A stretch of DNA of 64,000 nucleotides from Meconema thalassinum (lineage: Eukaryota > Arthropoda > Insecta > Orthoptera > Tettigoniidae). The stretch spans positions 143,099,074 through 143,163,073 of the forward strand of contig OX336391.1 in the NCBI GenBank assembly GCA_946902985.2, in the 5' to 3' direction. Position numbers and translations under genes: made by a program. Shown piece after piece: positions 22,250 through 33,006 of the stretch. The notes under the pieces are model-generated. The model had not been told where the DNA came from. It worked only from the letters and a program-made list of their open reading frames with translations, and searched no databases. Numbering within the stretch: the first letter of the stretch is position 1; the number at the start of each line of letters is the position of its first letter.

Positions 22250-22930
22250 AGCCTCTCTCCCCCTCCCATTAAGCAAAAACAAGAGAAAAAAAAAGAAAGG
22301 AAAAACAAACACAAAACAAAAAAATTAATTAAAAATATCAAAATCAAAACCAAATCAGAAAACACAAACACGAGAACAAAAACAAAAACAAAAAACACAC
22401 ACAGCAAAAACAAAAATAACACCCAAAAGCAAAATGAATAGCAAAGTCAAAACAAGAACGCAAATCAAATAAGAAAAGCTAAAACAGAAAACAAGAAATA
22501 GGAAACCATAGACAAAAACACAAAGCAAAACCAAAAGTCAAGGTAGAAAACAAAAAATACGAAACCAAATGCAAAACACAAAAAGCAAAAATCAAAAACA
22601 AGCGACAAAGCAGAAAACAAGAAATACGAAATCATATAGGGGCACAAAAAAAAAAAAAAACAAAGCAAAATTCAAAATCAAAAGCCAAAGCAGAAAACAA
22701 CAAATATGAAACCATAGACAAAAAACACAAAGCAAAAAACAAAAGCCAAGGTAGAAAGCAACAAATACGAAACCATAGACAAAAAACACAAAGAGAAAAA
22801 ATTCCAAGATAGAGAACAACAAATACGAAACCTTAGACAAAAATCACAAAGCAAGAAACAAATACCATAAACAAAACCACAAAGCAAAATTAAAAAGAAA
22901 CAATAACAAAATAAAATACCAAACAGACAG
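22250..22930. repeat. A-rich low-complexity repeat, about 61-bp period in part
   Basis: Long A/C-rich sequence. A phrase beginning gaaaccatagacaaaaa recurs at about 22501, 22707, 22768 and 22829, giving a 61-bp period in the right half. Hydrophobic open frames on the minus strand are products of the T-rich complement, not genes. Confidence 0.8.
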
Positions 22931-23690
22931 AAAACCTAAACTTGAAACAAAAGAGAGTGAAAAAAGGAAAAGGAAGCATTTGAAAACATAGTTCTGTCCT
23001 ACAAAGAGTAGTCTATCGACCTATTAAATTGCTCTTCATAGCTTATTAGTCCAGGTTTGATTCCACTCAACCCCGTCCAGGAGAAAATTTTAGTTACACC
23101 ACTGCGTTATCGTCTCAAAAATCAACAACAGCCTCACTGTAAGTCGCACCCAATAGAATGCCTTAAGCACGCCATCTTCACCCCCCGTTCAATAAATTCT
23201 GGCCACGCCCCTTACACCATCTCACCATAAATATATCGAATTTGAATTTGTTTTCCTTTTCAAATCATGATTCAGTTAATAATTTCTGACGAGTTATTAA
23301 AGATCTAGTTCATCCTAATCCGCCTGCCCTGTTGGTTGGTGAAATATAGTGCAAGAACACGTGACGTATTTATCTGAACCAACAAGAAATATAATAATGG
23401 TCTCATTTCTTCAACTCAGACGAAATGGTGCAACTTGATTTACCTTTGACCTGAAATTTGTTTCTATTAGTTCGTTCCACCTTCTTTGATTTCCAACAAG
23501 TCCCCTTTCACCTTGGCTCGCTTTGTCAATCTGACTCTAATGGTCTGATCGTGATGGCTGCTCTCATCTGGTCCGTTAGCAAGAGCAGCGTGGGAGACGC
23601 AGCTCAATTATGACGTGTCAGCAATATACGGAATATGAAATGTTAGAACCGTGATTCCTTTGAGTGACTCTAGACCAATAATCATAATAA
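22931..23690. other. No recognisable feature
   Basis: Unique-looking AT-rich sequence. I see no long frame, terminal repeat or tRNA-like box. Confidence 0.5.
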
Positions 23691-23694
23691 TGAC

Positions 23695-23741
<47 letters not shown>
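23691..23741. repeat. (AAT)n microsatellite
   Basis: About 15 AAT units directly before a LINE relic. Confidence 0.9.
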
Positions 23742-23759
23742 CAAGAAGAAGAATAATTG

Positions 23760-24560
23760 GATACGGCCAGGAAACAGATCAACCTGCTTCAAACACAAAG
23801 GCGGGCCTCCTGATCTCTTTGGAGAAAACAGATTTTATTACCAACATCTAAACGGCTCCAAAACATATAGAAGTGAATCATGGGAAAATCAAGCGGGTTG
23901 TGAAATTTAAGTGTCTTGGTGAATGGATGGACTCTACAATGTACGAAAACGAGGCTTTTGCGTCACGCTTGAATAAAATTGAAATGGCTTGCCATCTAAC
24001 TAAGAATGTGTACAACCATCCCTGAATGGAAAACTCAAGCACTACTGCATGGTCATCCGACCAGAAGCCTTGCATGCAGCGGAATGTCTCGCCATAAATA
24101 AAAAAGGCATAATGCAAAAACTGGAGACGAAGGAAAGGAAGATTTTGAGGAAAATCCTGGGTCCAGTCAAAGAACATGGCGAGTTCCGAAGACGCCACAA
24201 CCAAGAGTTGTACACACACGTAGAGAAAAAAAACCTGACTTGTTGAGGAAAAGGAAGATTTCTTTCTATGGACATATAACCCGAATGAAATCAACACGGT
24301 TATCCAACCGAATTTTTGCTTTTCACCATGAGAAAAAGACAAAGGGGGGCCTGGTTCAGTGAAGTAGAGAAATATATTTTGGAGACTGGGATAACATGTG
24401 AAGGTATCCAGGAGCGTGGCCCACTTAGGGAAATACTTCAAGAACATCGGAGTTTTCAACCTAAGCCGAAACTAAAAACCGGAAGGCGTGGACGACGGAG
24501 AGAAAGGTGCAACATCGATTGCGAATGAAAGAGTTCTGGGTCAACATTAAAATGCAGAAG
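23760..24560 (+). pseudogene. LINE reverse transcriptase C-terminal relic
   Basis: Pieces of a non-LTR retrotransposon ORF2 run left to right in changing frames. They include an 'LEKTDFITNI' piece (to 23851), then a segment reading VKFKCLGEWMDS (the post-catalytic KYLG motif of LINE RTs). At 24049-24246 follows a frame with MVIRPEALHAAECL and RKILRKILGP, and then RKRKISFYGHITRM. These are the usual markers of the RT thumb and C-terminal region in insect LINEs. Several stops and frameshifts and the absence of the catalytic YADD box make it a dead, 5'-truncated copy. The exact clade is not clear to me. Confidence 0.7.
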
Positions 24561-24621
24561 AAACAGTTGACATGACGTGGTCCTAAGTTGGCCGTAACGA
24601 AGCAAGAATTATAATTATAAT

Positions 24622-24864
24622 TCACACAAATAAGTCAGCAGTACTCATCAGGTGATCGTGGAATACTGTTTTGAATTTCCTCAGTGAGGTCACACATCTG
24701 GGATTGACTGGTAAGGAATTCCACAGTCTTGAACCCTTTATCACAAATAATTTCTTAAAGCAGGAAGTTTGGTGCAGGGGAATAGCAAGGGAGGAGAAGA
24801 ATTGTTGGAAATGTTCCACATTCTCTGCGTGACATTCCATTTTGAAGTTTACAGTAACACTCAC
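24622..24864 (-). pseudogene. LINE ORF2 C-terminal relic (RGSRLWNSLP type)
   Basis: The minus-strand frame of about 80 residues contains KGSRLWNSLP followed by VTSLRKFKTVFHDHL, the standard closing motif of Jockey/CR1-like LINE ORF2 proteins. Only the end is left; a stop lies just upstream. The relic at 59793-60500 carries the same motif in a longer piece, so two members of the same general group are present. Confidence 0.65.
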
Positions 24865-25130
24865 TGCCTAAAAAAGTGAATAATTACAAAACATAACCGC
24901 AAGCACAATAGGTCGTATTGATGTGACGTCACGCTAGTATCGATAAAACAGTGAGAACAAACGGTGGCCGTTATGTCGAACACCTCTATTCTTTAGCTGT
25001 ATTTCTTTATCAAATACGGAGAGTATGTGTTAGTGGTATTAGTTAAAACAACTACAGTGAAACCTGCCATCAACGGAATAAAACGGTACTCGCAAATGTG
25101 TCCGCTAGAGATAGCTTTCCGGTTAACGGA
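24865..25130. other. No recognisable feature
   Basis: Short AT-rich spacer between two minus-strand LINE relics. Confidence 0.4.
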
Positions 25131-25850
25131 GTTCTTCTTCTTCTTCTATGTGCCCTGCCCAGTCTCCTGGACGTTGGCGATCAATGTGGACAGTGTTTGT
25201 CTATCTTCAGCAGAGCGGTAGAGCTGTACAATAGATCTTGTTCCAGTCCAATCTTGAAGGTTCCGAAGACAAGACGTCCTTCTCCTTCCCGCTCTTCGTT
25301 ACCCATCAATTTTGCCTTTTAAAATGAGATGTAATATTGTATATTTTCACCACGTAACACATGACCCAGGGATGCAATTTTCCTGCATTTGATGGTGGTC
25401 AGTAGCTCTCGTTGAGAATTTACCCTCTGCAGTACCTGGTCATTAGAAACATGATCTATCCAAGAGAGTTTCTGCATCCTTCTATGAAACCACATTTCCA
25501 GATCTTCGAGCCTCTTAATGATGGACGATTTCATAGTAAAGGATTCCACTCCATAAAGCAAAATGGACCAAACAAAACATTATACAATACGCTGTCTTAG
25601 TTTTAAATTTAAGGCAACATCGCACAATAAAGGTCTCATTGTCTTAAAAGTTAATATTGCCATTTCTATACGGGTCTTAATTTCAAGGTCTGGATTCAAA
25701 TCCTCTGACAACCAACAACCAAGGAACTGAAATTTATCAACTTGTTGGATTTGTTGCCCTTTCAGTGTCAGAATTACTTTCTCTCTTCTTCGACTGAAAA
25801 CCATAAGTTTTGTTTTCTTGGTGTTGATCATCTGACCCATGCTAATAAAT
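25131..25850 (-). pseudogene. LINE reverse transcriptase C-terminal relic with (GAA)n tail
   Basis: Reading leftward, 25840-25580 gives NTKKTKLMVFSRRRE and then VDKFQFLGCWLSEDL, the region just after the RT active site. After a frameshift near 25570, 25561-25319 gives LLYGVESFT, RRMQKLSWIDHV and LLTTIKCRKIASLGHVLRG. A further damaged part to about 25150 has the usual RDWTG and AEDRQ phrases. At 25131-25145 the complement of cttcttcttcttct forms a (GAA)n 3' tail. These are hallmarks of a widespread insect LINE C-terminus. It is 5'-truncated upstream of the active site and dead. Confidence 0.75.
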
Positions 25851-25891
25851 TAAACCATGGACATACTGAGGAAACATAAAATGGTGTAGAC

Positions 25892-26690
25892 CAGCGTTTC
25901 CCAAAATGTGGTACGCGTACCACTGGTGTTACGATCGTACTGCTGCAGTGGTACGTGATGATGTTACGAAATATATTAAGAAAATGGTAAATACGTTACG
26001 AAAAATATAAAATTATAAAAACATTGATATGTTGCTGGAGGACTTTAAGGCCAACGATAAGCAGCAGTTTTATGAATTATATTGTGATTTAGACGTAGGC
26101 AAACTTTTTCAAAAATGGCTCTTGTAAACTTTTGGGTTGAGAGGCGTGCAGCTATGCAGATATGCAGACATACTTGACAAAGCAGTTAGATTTTTACTGC
26201 CATTCACTACTTCATACTTGTGTGAGACTGTATTTTCTTCACTTGTTTATCTCAAGAATAAATACCGGAATCGGCTCCTTACAGTGGAAAACGACCTTCA
26301 TTTGAGACTCAGCATTCTTAAACCAGACATTCCTAAGTTGGCTTCTAATCTTCAAGCTCACATTTAACATTGAAGTTGTTAATTGAACTTCAGTTTTTAT
26401 GTTTAATTATTAAGAATTCTTTTATTAATAATATTTGTACAGTGTCATTTCTGAATGTTTCAATTGAATACTTATTGTAATAAATAATAAAACAACTGGA
26501 CACACTTTTTATTATTTGAACATTAACTCTGACAGTCTAACTCTAACCAACACAATTTACAATCCATCTTATGGTCTGCTGCGTAGTGGTGGTGGGGTTA
26601 TAGCTACTATATCCCCCAACCATTAGGTGGTACGCGAAAGATTCTCATCTCTTTAAGTGGTACCCACACAAAAACGTTTGGGAAACACTG
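25892..26690 (+). mobile_element. hAT transposon copy, internally deleted (799 bp)
   Basis: The ends are CAGCGTTTCCCAAAatg and, inverted, CAGTGTTTCCCAAAcg. Both sides carry the identical 8-bp duplication gtgtagac (25884-25891 and 26691-26698), the length made by hAT transposases. The inner ends share a ggtacgcgtacc/ggtacgcg theme. Inside is only the C-terminal dimerisation part of a hAT transposase. The copy cannot encode the catalytic DDE domain and must rely on another element. Confidence 0.92.
26137..26367 (+). pseudogene. hAT transposase C-terminal dimerisation domain (hATC) remnant
   Basis: The frame ends with FLLPFTTSYLCETVFSSLVY, the signature of the hATC dimerisation domain, then KNKYRNRL and the usual NDLHLRLS. 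It resembles the ZBED/SCAND3-like group of hAT proteins. The zinc finger and catalytic core are missing and the frame is broken just upstream of 26137. Confidence 0.8.
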
Positions 26691-26698
26691 GTGTAGAC

Positions 26699-27307
26699 CA
26701 TGCATACCTTACTCAAAGTTGTATTTACATATTTCTGCTTCGAATTAATACAGTACTGTAATGTGTCCAGAAACCTTTATTGGAACTGTTTAAGGGTGAA
26801 CTGGTGCAATTGCGATGAGCTGTTGGAAGGAGGCGTGATTGTGACATTCCTGAGAAGATTCATACATGTACTTGTATTGGTATCTAATTATCTGCACCCT
26901 GATGTGCTAGCATGGAGTAAAGAACCTATGGAGAAGGTATTGCAATGGATGCGAAACAGACTTTATATAAAAAAGTCCTCTCGGCACGCCGGAAGGCGGA
27001 GGTAGATTTCACCGTACAAACTTGGGGATAGGCGAAAATAGGCAGAATATGCAGGTTTTCGTAGAAGGATCAGACCTCATTTATTGCGTGAAAGTATTTT
27101 ATAATTGGAGATTAATTAACTTTGTTTTTCGTCATTTTATGCATATTTTAAACATTTTATTGTCTTATGATGACGGTAACCTTCTTGTCATTTGGAGTCC
27201 ATTTTTATACTTGTGGTCACACTGTCCTTATGCAAGGTTTCGAAACTGATGTGTAACTATGTAACGGTCTGTTACTCCTTCACGCAAAATTATATCTCCC
27301 GCAGAGA
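26699..27307. other. No recognised gene; two short open frames
   Basis: Open frames at 26700-27005 (101 codons) and 27022-27249 (75 codons) have no recognisable motif. The first continues a reading frame out of the hAT flank. Nothing else identified. Confidence 0.3.
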
Positions 27308-27690
27308 TGTTGGTTGGCTCCTCAGTTTAGGGGCTGCGACAACGCGGTCATGTAACCCCGTGTACTTTGGGTGAGTGTAGAATCTGTCTGATAAACGGTG
27401 TGAATTGTGATGGCTGTATTAGTCTGTAATTCAGGTAAGGAATGCAGACGCTCAATTTCAAGCAGTAGTTCCTAATGTTGCTACCAGATACTACCGTCAA
27501 CGACACCTAGCTGTGAACTTGGCTACTAGATGCCACCGCAATCAGCAACTCGCAACGAACGTTGGAACCTCCCCTCCAAAGGAAAGCATACTGAGGGATT
27601 TTTAGCGCTCTTAGAAAATCCGACAACTTTGACCGGCTTTGAACCCGCGACCTTGGGCATGCTACCAGTTACGTCACCGAAGCCGCTTCA
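27308..27690 (-). mobile_element. tRNA-headed SINE, family A
   Basis: On the minus strand the right end is tRNA-like, with gaagcggcttcggtgacgta and a B-box-like gggttcaaagccgg form. The body follows, and the 3' tail at the left contains a stem-loop ggggttacatgacc...agcccc (27330-27359) and ends in an aaccaac-like tail. The same head, body and tail recur at 29544-30062. It overlaps the start of the 941-bp tandem duplication. Confidence 0.65.
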
Positions 27691-29393
27691 CACTTAGTCA
27701 GATGGAAATCTGAATCTGATCTAGCGCAAGTGCGTTGTTATGGCAACGTCTGATGGCTCATCCCTCATCAATTTAGTAGTGTTGCCATGGCAACCACTGA
27801 TAGCTCTTGGCATTTTCTTATAATTCCGAAATCATTTTTCTCATCCCTTGGCGTAATGGTGGGTCATATCAAAAAAAAAATTCATACAAAAGTTTTAGGT
27901 AATTATTAGGGGAATATTGTCCATTTTGTACGGTTTTGATATTGTGCCTATTAAAAGAGATATGTTTAATGTTTCCCGAAAAACCCACTTTTTCCCACCC
28001 CTGGGTCAATGGTTGGTGCTATAAAAAAACTCTTCAAACATCAATTTTTGAGCTTTATCCGGCACATAGTATGAACTTTGAACGGATTCGATATTTCACA
28101 TATTAAGAGAGTTATAGCAATATTTCATTTTTTCGAAAAAAGTCCCCCATTTTCATCCCCTTCGACCGATTTAGCCCAGTAACGAACTCGACCGAGATTT
28201 TACGGGTATACATATTCGGTAAAAAATTCAAAGTGATTGGTGCAAAATTACGGCAGTTATCGTGTCCACAAGAAACTGATATACATATACAGTATATATA
28301 TAAACTTTTGAACTGACGGTGGTTTTGGGGTCTGGGGGATGTGAAACGCGAAGATATGTCGAAATTTTCTGGAAATCGAAACATGGTACCCATTGCAATA
28401 GTTAGCTTTCTAATGAAATCTACCTAAAATACTACCATCAACGACACCTATCTGTGAACTTGGCTACTAGATGCCACCGGAACCATCAACTCGCAACGAA
28501 CGTTGGAACTTCTCCTCCGAAGGAAAGCAAACTCAGGTTTTTTTAGCGCTCTTAGAAAATCCGACGACTTCAGCCGGGTTTGAACCCGCGACCTTGGGCA
28601 TAGAAGTTCAGCATGCTACCAGTTCCGATACCGAAGTCGCTTCCCACAGACAGATGGAAAACTGAATGTTATCTCGTGCAGTGGCGTTGTCATAGCAACT
28701 GCTGATGGCTCATCCCTTATCAATTAAAAGTAAAGTTGTCATGGCAACCTCTCTTGGCACTTGGCATTTTCTTATAATTTAAATCATTTTGCTCATCCCG
28801 TGGCGTAATGGTGGGTCATATCAAAAATTCTTTCAGACAAAAGTTTTAGGTAATTATTGGAGGAATATTGTCGATTTTGTACGGTTTTGATATTGTGCCT
28901 ATTAAGAGAGATATGATTAATGTTTCCCGAAAAACCCACTTTTTTCCACCCCTTTGGTCAATGGTTGGTGCTATCAAAAAACTTATTTGACATACATTTT
29001 TGACACTTATCCGACACATATTATGAACTTTGAATGGATTCGATATTTCACGTATTAAGAGAGTTATAGCGAAATTTCACTTTTTCGAAAAAAGCCCCCC
29101 ATTTTCACCCCCTTCGACCGATTTTGCCCATTAACGAACTCGACCGAGATTTTAATGGGATACTTATTATGCAAAAAAATTCAAACTGATTGGGGCAAAA
29201 TTACGGCAGTTATCGTGTCCACAAGAAACTGATATATATATAGATACATAATACATAAATTATATATAAACTTTTGAACTGACGGTGGTTTTGGGGTCTG
29301 GGGGATGTGAAACGCGAAGATATGTCGAAATTTTCCGGAAGTCGAAACATGGTACCCATTGCAATAGTTAGCTTTCTAATGAAATCTACCTAA
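27488..29393. repeat. Tandem duplication of a ~941-bp repeat (two copies)
   Basis: Copy 1 starts atactaccgtcaacgacacc at 27488. Copy 2 starts the same way at 28429 and ends gaaatctacctaa at 29393. Each contains part of SINE family A followed by about 700 bp of AT-rich sequence with phrases such as ttttgtacggttttgatattg and gaaacgcgaagatatgtcg. The copies are diverged by scattered substitutions and small indels. No coding capacity is evident. Confidence 0.85.
28429..28640 (-). mobile_element. tRNA-headed SINE family A, partial copy inside the duplication
   Basis: The head and proximal body of the same SINE as 27308-27690 are present (gggtttgaacccgcgaccttg on the plus strand is the B-box region), but the tail is absent because the duplication starts within the SINE. 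Confidence 0.6.
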
Positions 29394-29543
29394 TAACGTG
29401 CAAGATGGCTGCTATGACTGAGGGATCTGATGTTGTGGAGAAATGCAGAACTAAAGAGATTTATATACGTAACATGCAAAATGGTGACTGAAGCTGTTAT
29501 TGTTGTGAAACGAAGGAAGAAGCTTTACTAAGACGTACTAGAT

Positions 29544-30062
29544 GGTTGGTTGGTTGGTTGGTTCTTAAGTTTAGGGGCTGCGACAACGCGGTCATGTAGC
29601 CCCGTGTACTTTGGGTGTGTGTAGAATCTGTCTGATAACCGGTGTTAATTGTGATGACTGTATTAGTGTGTGTCATCTGTTTGTTAATTTAAGTACTGCA
29701 ACTAAGAATTTTTCAAATAGTTCCTACTTTTGCCGCCAAGCGCCACCGCCAACGACTGAGGACTGAGCTGCTAGATGCCGCCGCAGTCGGCTCTTGGCAA
29801 CGAACATAGAAACCTAAGAGCGTTGTTTACATTCTTAACCTATCCAATTTAGCTTCATACAGGTGCAATTAGTGGAAGGATCATTAACATGCCATAAATA
29901 TATGACATGGGACCGCCAGCTTTACTTCCCCTCCGAAGGAAGGCATACTGAGGACTGAGGGATTTTTAACGCTCTTAAAAATCCGACGGCTTCGGCCGGG
30001 TTTGAACCCGCTATCTTGGGCATAGAAGCTCAGCATGCTACCGACTACGCCACCGAAGCCGT
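29544..30062 (-). mobile_element. tRNA-headed SINE family A with (AACC)n tail
   Basis: On the minus strand it starts at about 30062 with a tRNA-like head (A-box-like tggcgtagtcgg, B-box gggttcaaaccc). It ends at the left with stem-loop GGGGCT...AGCCCC (29574-29603) and an (AACC)n tail, seen as (ggtt)n at 29544-29562. It is longer than the 27308 copy because of about 110 bp inserted near 29816-29925. Confidence 0.75.
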
Positions 30063-30319
30063 ACTAGGTGGCTGCTGAGGCTTTGGAACTTTTGAAGTAG
30101 TAATATCGTGAACTAATGGCATAAGAGCGTATAGCAAAGAGTTCGGAGAGAAGATATAATAATGGAGATGAAATGAGTCGGTTCCGTCCCACGAGTTCCA
30201 TTCCCATGAGTTCCGAAAACCAATTTCTTAGGAAAAACGTCCCATGAGTTCCGAACGCGTATTCACGCCTGAGTAAATAAGCTAATGAGTCCCACTAGTT
30301 CCGAATGTCTCTGGAAAAC

Positions 30320-30390
30320 CCAGCTGTCAGTTCTGAGGTTGGAGCTATCAAAGCGATAGAAGAAGTATTTCCTAGAGTCCAAGTGCAAGG
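30320..30390 (+). pseudogene. MULE transposase, upstream piece
   Basis: Frame gag gtt gga gct... reads EVGAIKAIEEVFPRVQVQG, the stretch before the conserved 'GCxFHF' in MULE transposases. It is cut off at 30390 by the nested element; the matching continuation resumes at 32371 after the duplicated ccaagtgcaagg. Confidence 0.6.
30379..30390. other. Target duplication of the inner TIR element, left
   Basis: ccaagtgcaagg, identical to 32371-32382. Removing 30391-32370 plus one copy rejoins the MULE transposase frame at VQVQG|C. Confidence 0.8.
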
Positions 30391-30479
30391 GAGATATGGA
30401 ACTGCGCCAATAATCAGTGATATTTCCATATCCTTTTAATTAGGCCGATTGAACTGCGCCCATAGTCAAGTCGACTGTT

Positions 30480-30637
30480 AGCCCAAGGTTGGTTTAAGGG
30501 GAAGTGACGGACTGTCTCCCACCACTAGTTTCTGCACTGCTGAGAATAAGAGGTAGTCCCCCATCCCGATAAGCAGCTGTACTACGGGTCTCCGGGGGTG
30601 GCAGCTAATCACACTAACCACTACACCACAGAGGCGA
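30480..30637 (-). mobile_element. tRNA-headed SINE fragment
   Basis: The right end complemented reads cctctgtggtgtagtggtta, a good A-box start, followed by gctgccacccccggagaccc. The left limit is uncertain. Confidence 0.5.
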
Positions 30638-30655
30638 ATAATAATATTGATAATA

Positions 30656-30709
<54 letters not shown>
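30638..30709. repeat. (AAT)n microsatellite / SINE tail
   Basis: Run of AAT units lying at the 3' side of the minus-strand SINE that follows, so probably its tail expanded. Confidence 0.85.
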
Positions 30710-31069
30710 TATGTCTACCCCTTATTATACCCGTTTTCCAACGGGGTCGGGGATGAGATGCGATGGAAGTCGTTGTGGCGATGGTTTTTACGGTCGGATG
30801 CCCTTCCTGACGCCAACCTCATGAGAGGAGTTAATGATAGATGAAATGAATGATGGTGAATGAAACTGGGCAAGGATGTGGAAGGAAGCGGCCGTGGCCT
30901 GTCAGAAGGTACCGTCTCAGCATTTGCCTGGTGTTGAAAATGGGAAACCACGGAAAACCATTTCAAGGACGGCCAACAGTGGGGCTCGAACCCACGCGTC
31001 TACCGAGTCAGCAGAGAACTTGGCCCCATGACCTAATGCTGCTCTTTAGCCAGCGTAGCCACTACTGTC

Positions 31070-31071
<2 letters not shown>
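30710..31071 (-). mobile_element. tRNA-headed SINE, family B
   Basis: Complemented, the right end carries a tRNA-like head with B-box gggttcgagcccc. The body has the phrase ggttttccgtggtttccca seen again at 53690 (plus strand), the shared core of several SINEs in this window. It ends at the left in (ATT)n. Confidence 0.7.

Positions 31072-31108
<37 letters not shown>
31072..31108. repeat. (AAT)n microsatellite / SINE tail
   Basis: About 12 AAT units between two minus-strand SINEs. Confidence 0.85.
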
Positions 31109-31110
<2 letters not shown>

Positions 31111-31437
31111 AAATCCACAGCCTTTTTCCAGTCATTGGACCGGGTCAGGGTTGGAATGAATGAAGCCCCCGTCTAGCGGCGAGGATAGGCATTGTGCCGG
31201 CTTCCGAAGCCTGTCGCACTCCTCTGGGACAATGATTAATGAATGACAGATGAAATGAAATGATATTGGAGAGTGTTGCTGGAATGAAAGATGACAGGGT
31301 AAACCGGAGTACCCGGAGAAAAACCTGTCCCGCCTCCACTTTGCCCAGCACAAAACTCACATGGAGTGACAAGGATTTGAAGCACGGAACCCAGCGGCGA
31401 GAGGCCGGCGCGCGGCTGCCTAAGCCATGGTGGCTAC
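31109..31437 (-). mobile_element. tRNA-headed SINE, family C
   Basis: This is the complement of the same SINE found twice in the 43-bp satellite (47077-47412 and 50334-50669). On the minus strand the head is at 31437 (ccatggcttaggcagc; B-box-like gtgcttcaaatcc). The body contains the phrases gaggcgggacaggtttttct and tagacgggggcttcattcat, and ends at the left in ggctgtggattttc followed by (ATT)n. Confidence 0.8.
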
Positions 31438-31439
31438 AC

Positions 31440-31498
<59 letters not shown>
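31440..31498. repeat. (AAT)n microsatellite
   Basis: About 20 AAT units after SINE family C. Confidence 0.9.
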
Positions 31499-31499
<1 letters not shown>

Positions 31500-31542
31500 A
31501 ACTCTCTCTAATCCACCATAATTAACTACCCCTCTAGTTTTG

Positions 31543-31930
31543 GTTAGTTAGTTATTGTTGTTTTAAGGGGCGGAACTACGAGGTCATCTGCCCCTTTTAA
31601 CACAGATTAAAGAATACAAATTTTGAATTGAATTTAAAATTTTGAGGTGGACATCTAAACTTAAAAAGACCAAAAATTAATAAAACAAAAACAAACAATT
31701 AAATAAAAAATAAAAATTATAAAAATAAACAAAAATTACGGAAAAAACAAAACATTATCATTCAAAAACGAACAAGTCATTGAGTCAAAGTTCACTGGAA
31801 AATTTAGATTGCTGGCCCTAACCCTCTCTCACTTATAAAGCGGATAACGCGATCAGCAGCCACCGCGTCATCGGCTAATATAAGTTTGAGTGTCGTCTGC
31901 AAACCAAGGTTTCTTCGTAAGTCAGTAATA
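31543..31930 (-). mobile_element. Retroposon tail with stem-loop; short open frame of unknown identity
   Basis: On the minus strand this ends in stem-loop GGGGCAG...CGCCCC (31567-31594) and a taactaactaacc tail, the same tail as the 52-bp insertion at 34254-34305. Further upstream on that strand an open frame of about 45 codons ends at 31803 (LKLILADDAVAADRVIRFIS), which I do not recognise; it may be the end of a LINE protein. A-rich sequence lies between. Confidence 0.45.
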
Positions 31931-32370
31931 ATCTTCTAAATTGTAAGATTACCTCAAACTAGATTATGAAACATTTGCAATAACAAAACTATTTTTAAAA
32001 TATGGTTAGGTTGTCGAAAACATCCCAATGTACCAGTTAATGCTAATATTGCTAGAACAAAAATTAAATATTAGTCTGTTTTGAAAACTGTACCTGTTTT
32101 ATGTATCCCAGGCCAACACTAATCTCTTGTCCGCAATCTGGACAGGGTATATTTAGTTGTTCCCAATCTGGATGGTTTTTGACTTGACACAACCGATTTA
32201 AAATTAGTCACTTCAATTTCACACCACTCGACACAACATAATTCGGCAGAGGGGCGGAGGGAGGGAACCTACCTGACCGCTCTCAATGGCCGCAGTTCCA
32301 CTGCCACTTTTAGAAGTTTGATGCTAATGACCAGGGCCATTAGTGAAGCTTGGACGCAGTTCCATACAAC
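31931..32370. other. Right part of the inner TIR element; nothing recognised
   Basis: AT-rich, no frame. It ends with the inverted terminus ggacgcagttccatacaac. Confidence 0.4.
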
Positions 32371-33006
32371 CCAAGTGCAAGGCTGTTTGTTTGATTTTTT
32401 TTTCACTTAAACCAATGTATTTTAAGAAAAGTGCAAGAAATTGGGCTTTCGGGTATGTATAAAACTAGCCAGGAAATCAGAACCACCATCAGGCAGTGTG
32501 CTGCACTTACATTCCTCAAACCAGAAAAAGTAGAAGACGGTTGGCTACACATTCATACCACGGCCCCGGACAATGAAAAGTTAATCGAGTTTTTTGATTA
32601 CTTTGTCGATCAATGGATTGAAAACGTGCATATTCCGATTGAAATGTGGAATTGCCATGGGAAGAGGCGTAGAACGAATAACTCTGTAGAAGGTTGGAAC
32701 CATACGCTGAATTTGAAATGCGGAAAACCACATCCTCGTGTAAGAGACTTGGTGTTGTGTTTGAAGAAGGAGTCTCAAAATCCAGACGAAAAAATTATGC
32801 GGGCAGAGTTGAATTTACAAGCCACGAAAAGGAAAAGAAAATATGATGCAATGGATGACAGAATCCAAAGAGCAATTCAACAGTTTGAAGAGACCGGTGA
32901 TTTAACTGTATTTTTAAGACATGTTTCTTTTGCTGTACATATTGATTCGAGTATAAAGAGAAGAATAATTCATTTAATAGATCAATTTGACGAAGCTACG
33001 TGCTGA
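32371..33006 (+). pseudogene. MULE transposase, C-terminal piece
   Basis: From 32431 a clean frame runs 191 codons to TGA at 33006: QEIGLSG, the AALTFL...VEDGW block, FFDYFVDQWIE, IEMWNC, then RRTNNSVEGWNHTLN. The TNN-VEGWH motif and its setting are the hallmark of the region after the catalytic triad in MULE transposases that often pair with FLYWCH fingers. Between 32371 and 32431 the frame is damaged (one stop, one base insertion), but the residues GCLFDF match the conserved GC-FHF. The upstream DDE residues are outside the remaining sequence. Confidence 0.8.

Larger units (their letters stand above)
30391..32370. mobile_element. TIR element inserted in the MULE transposase (1,980 bp, carries SINEs)
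   Basis: Its inverted ends are gagatatggaactgcgcc on the left and, complemented, gttgtatggaactgcgtcc on the right, with a 12-bp duplication outside. The duplication is at the long end for a MULE (9-11 bp), so a MULE-type or other TIR family is possible. The interior has no transposase; it is filled with minus-strand SINEs, (AAT)n runs and A-rich DNA. It is best read as a non-autonomous element that later collected SINEs. Confidence 0.7.

Noticed and set aside
22231..22887. Hydrophobic minus-strand frames in the A-rich repeat
   Set aside because: Artefact of T-rich low-complexity DNA giving runs of Phe and Leu.
29980..30062. tRNA gene
   Set aside because: A- and B-box-like sequences are present, but the cloverleaf is degenerate and continues into a SINE body with a repeat tail. 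The same holds for the other tRNA-like heads.
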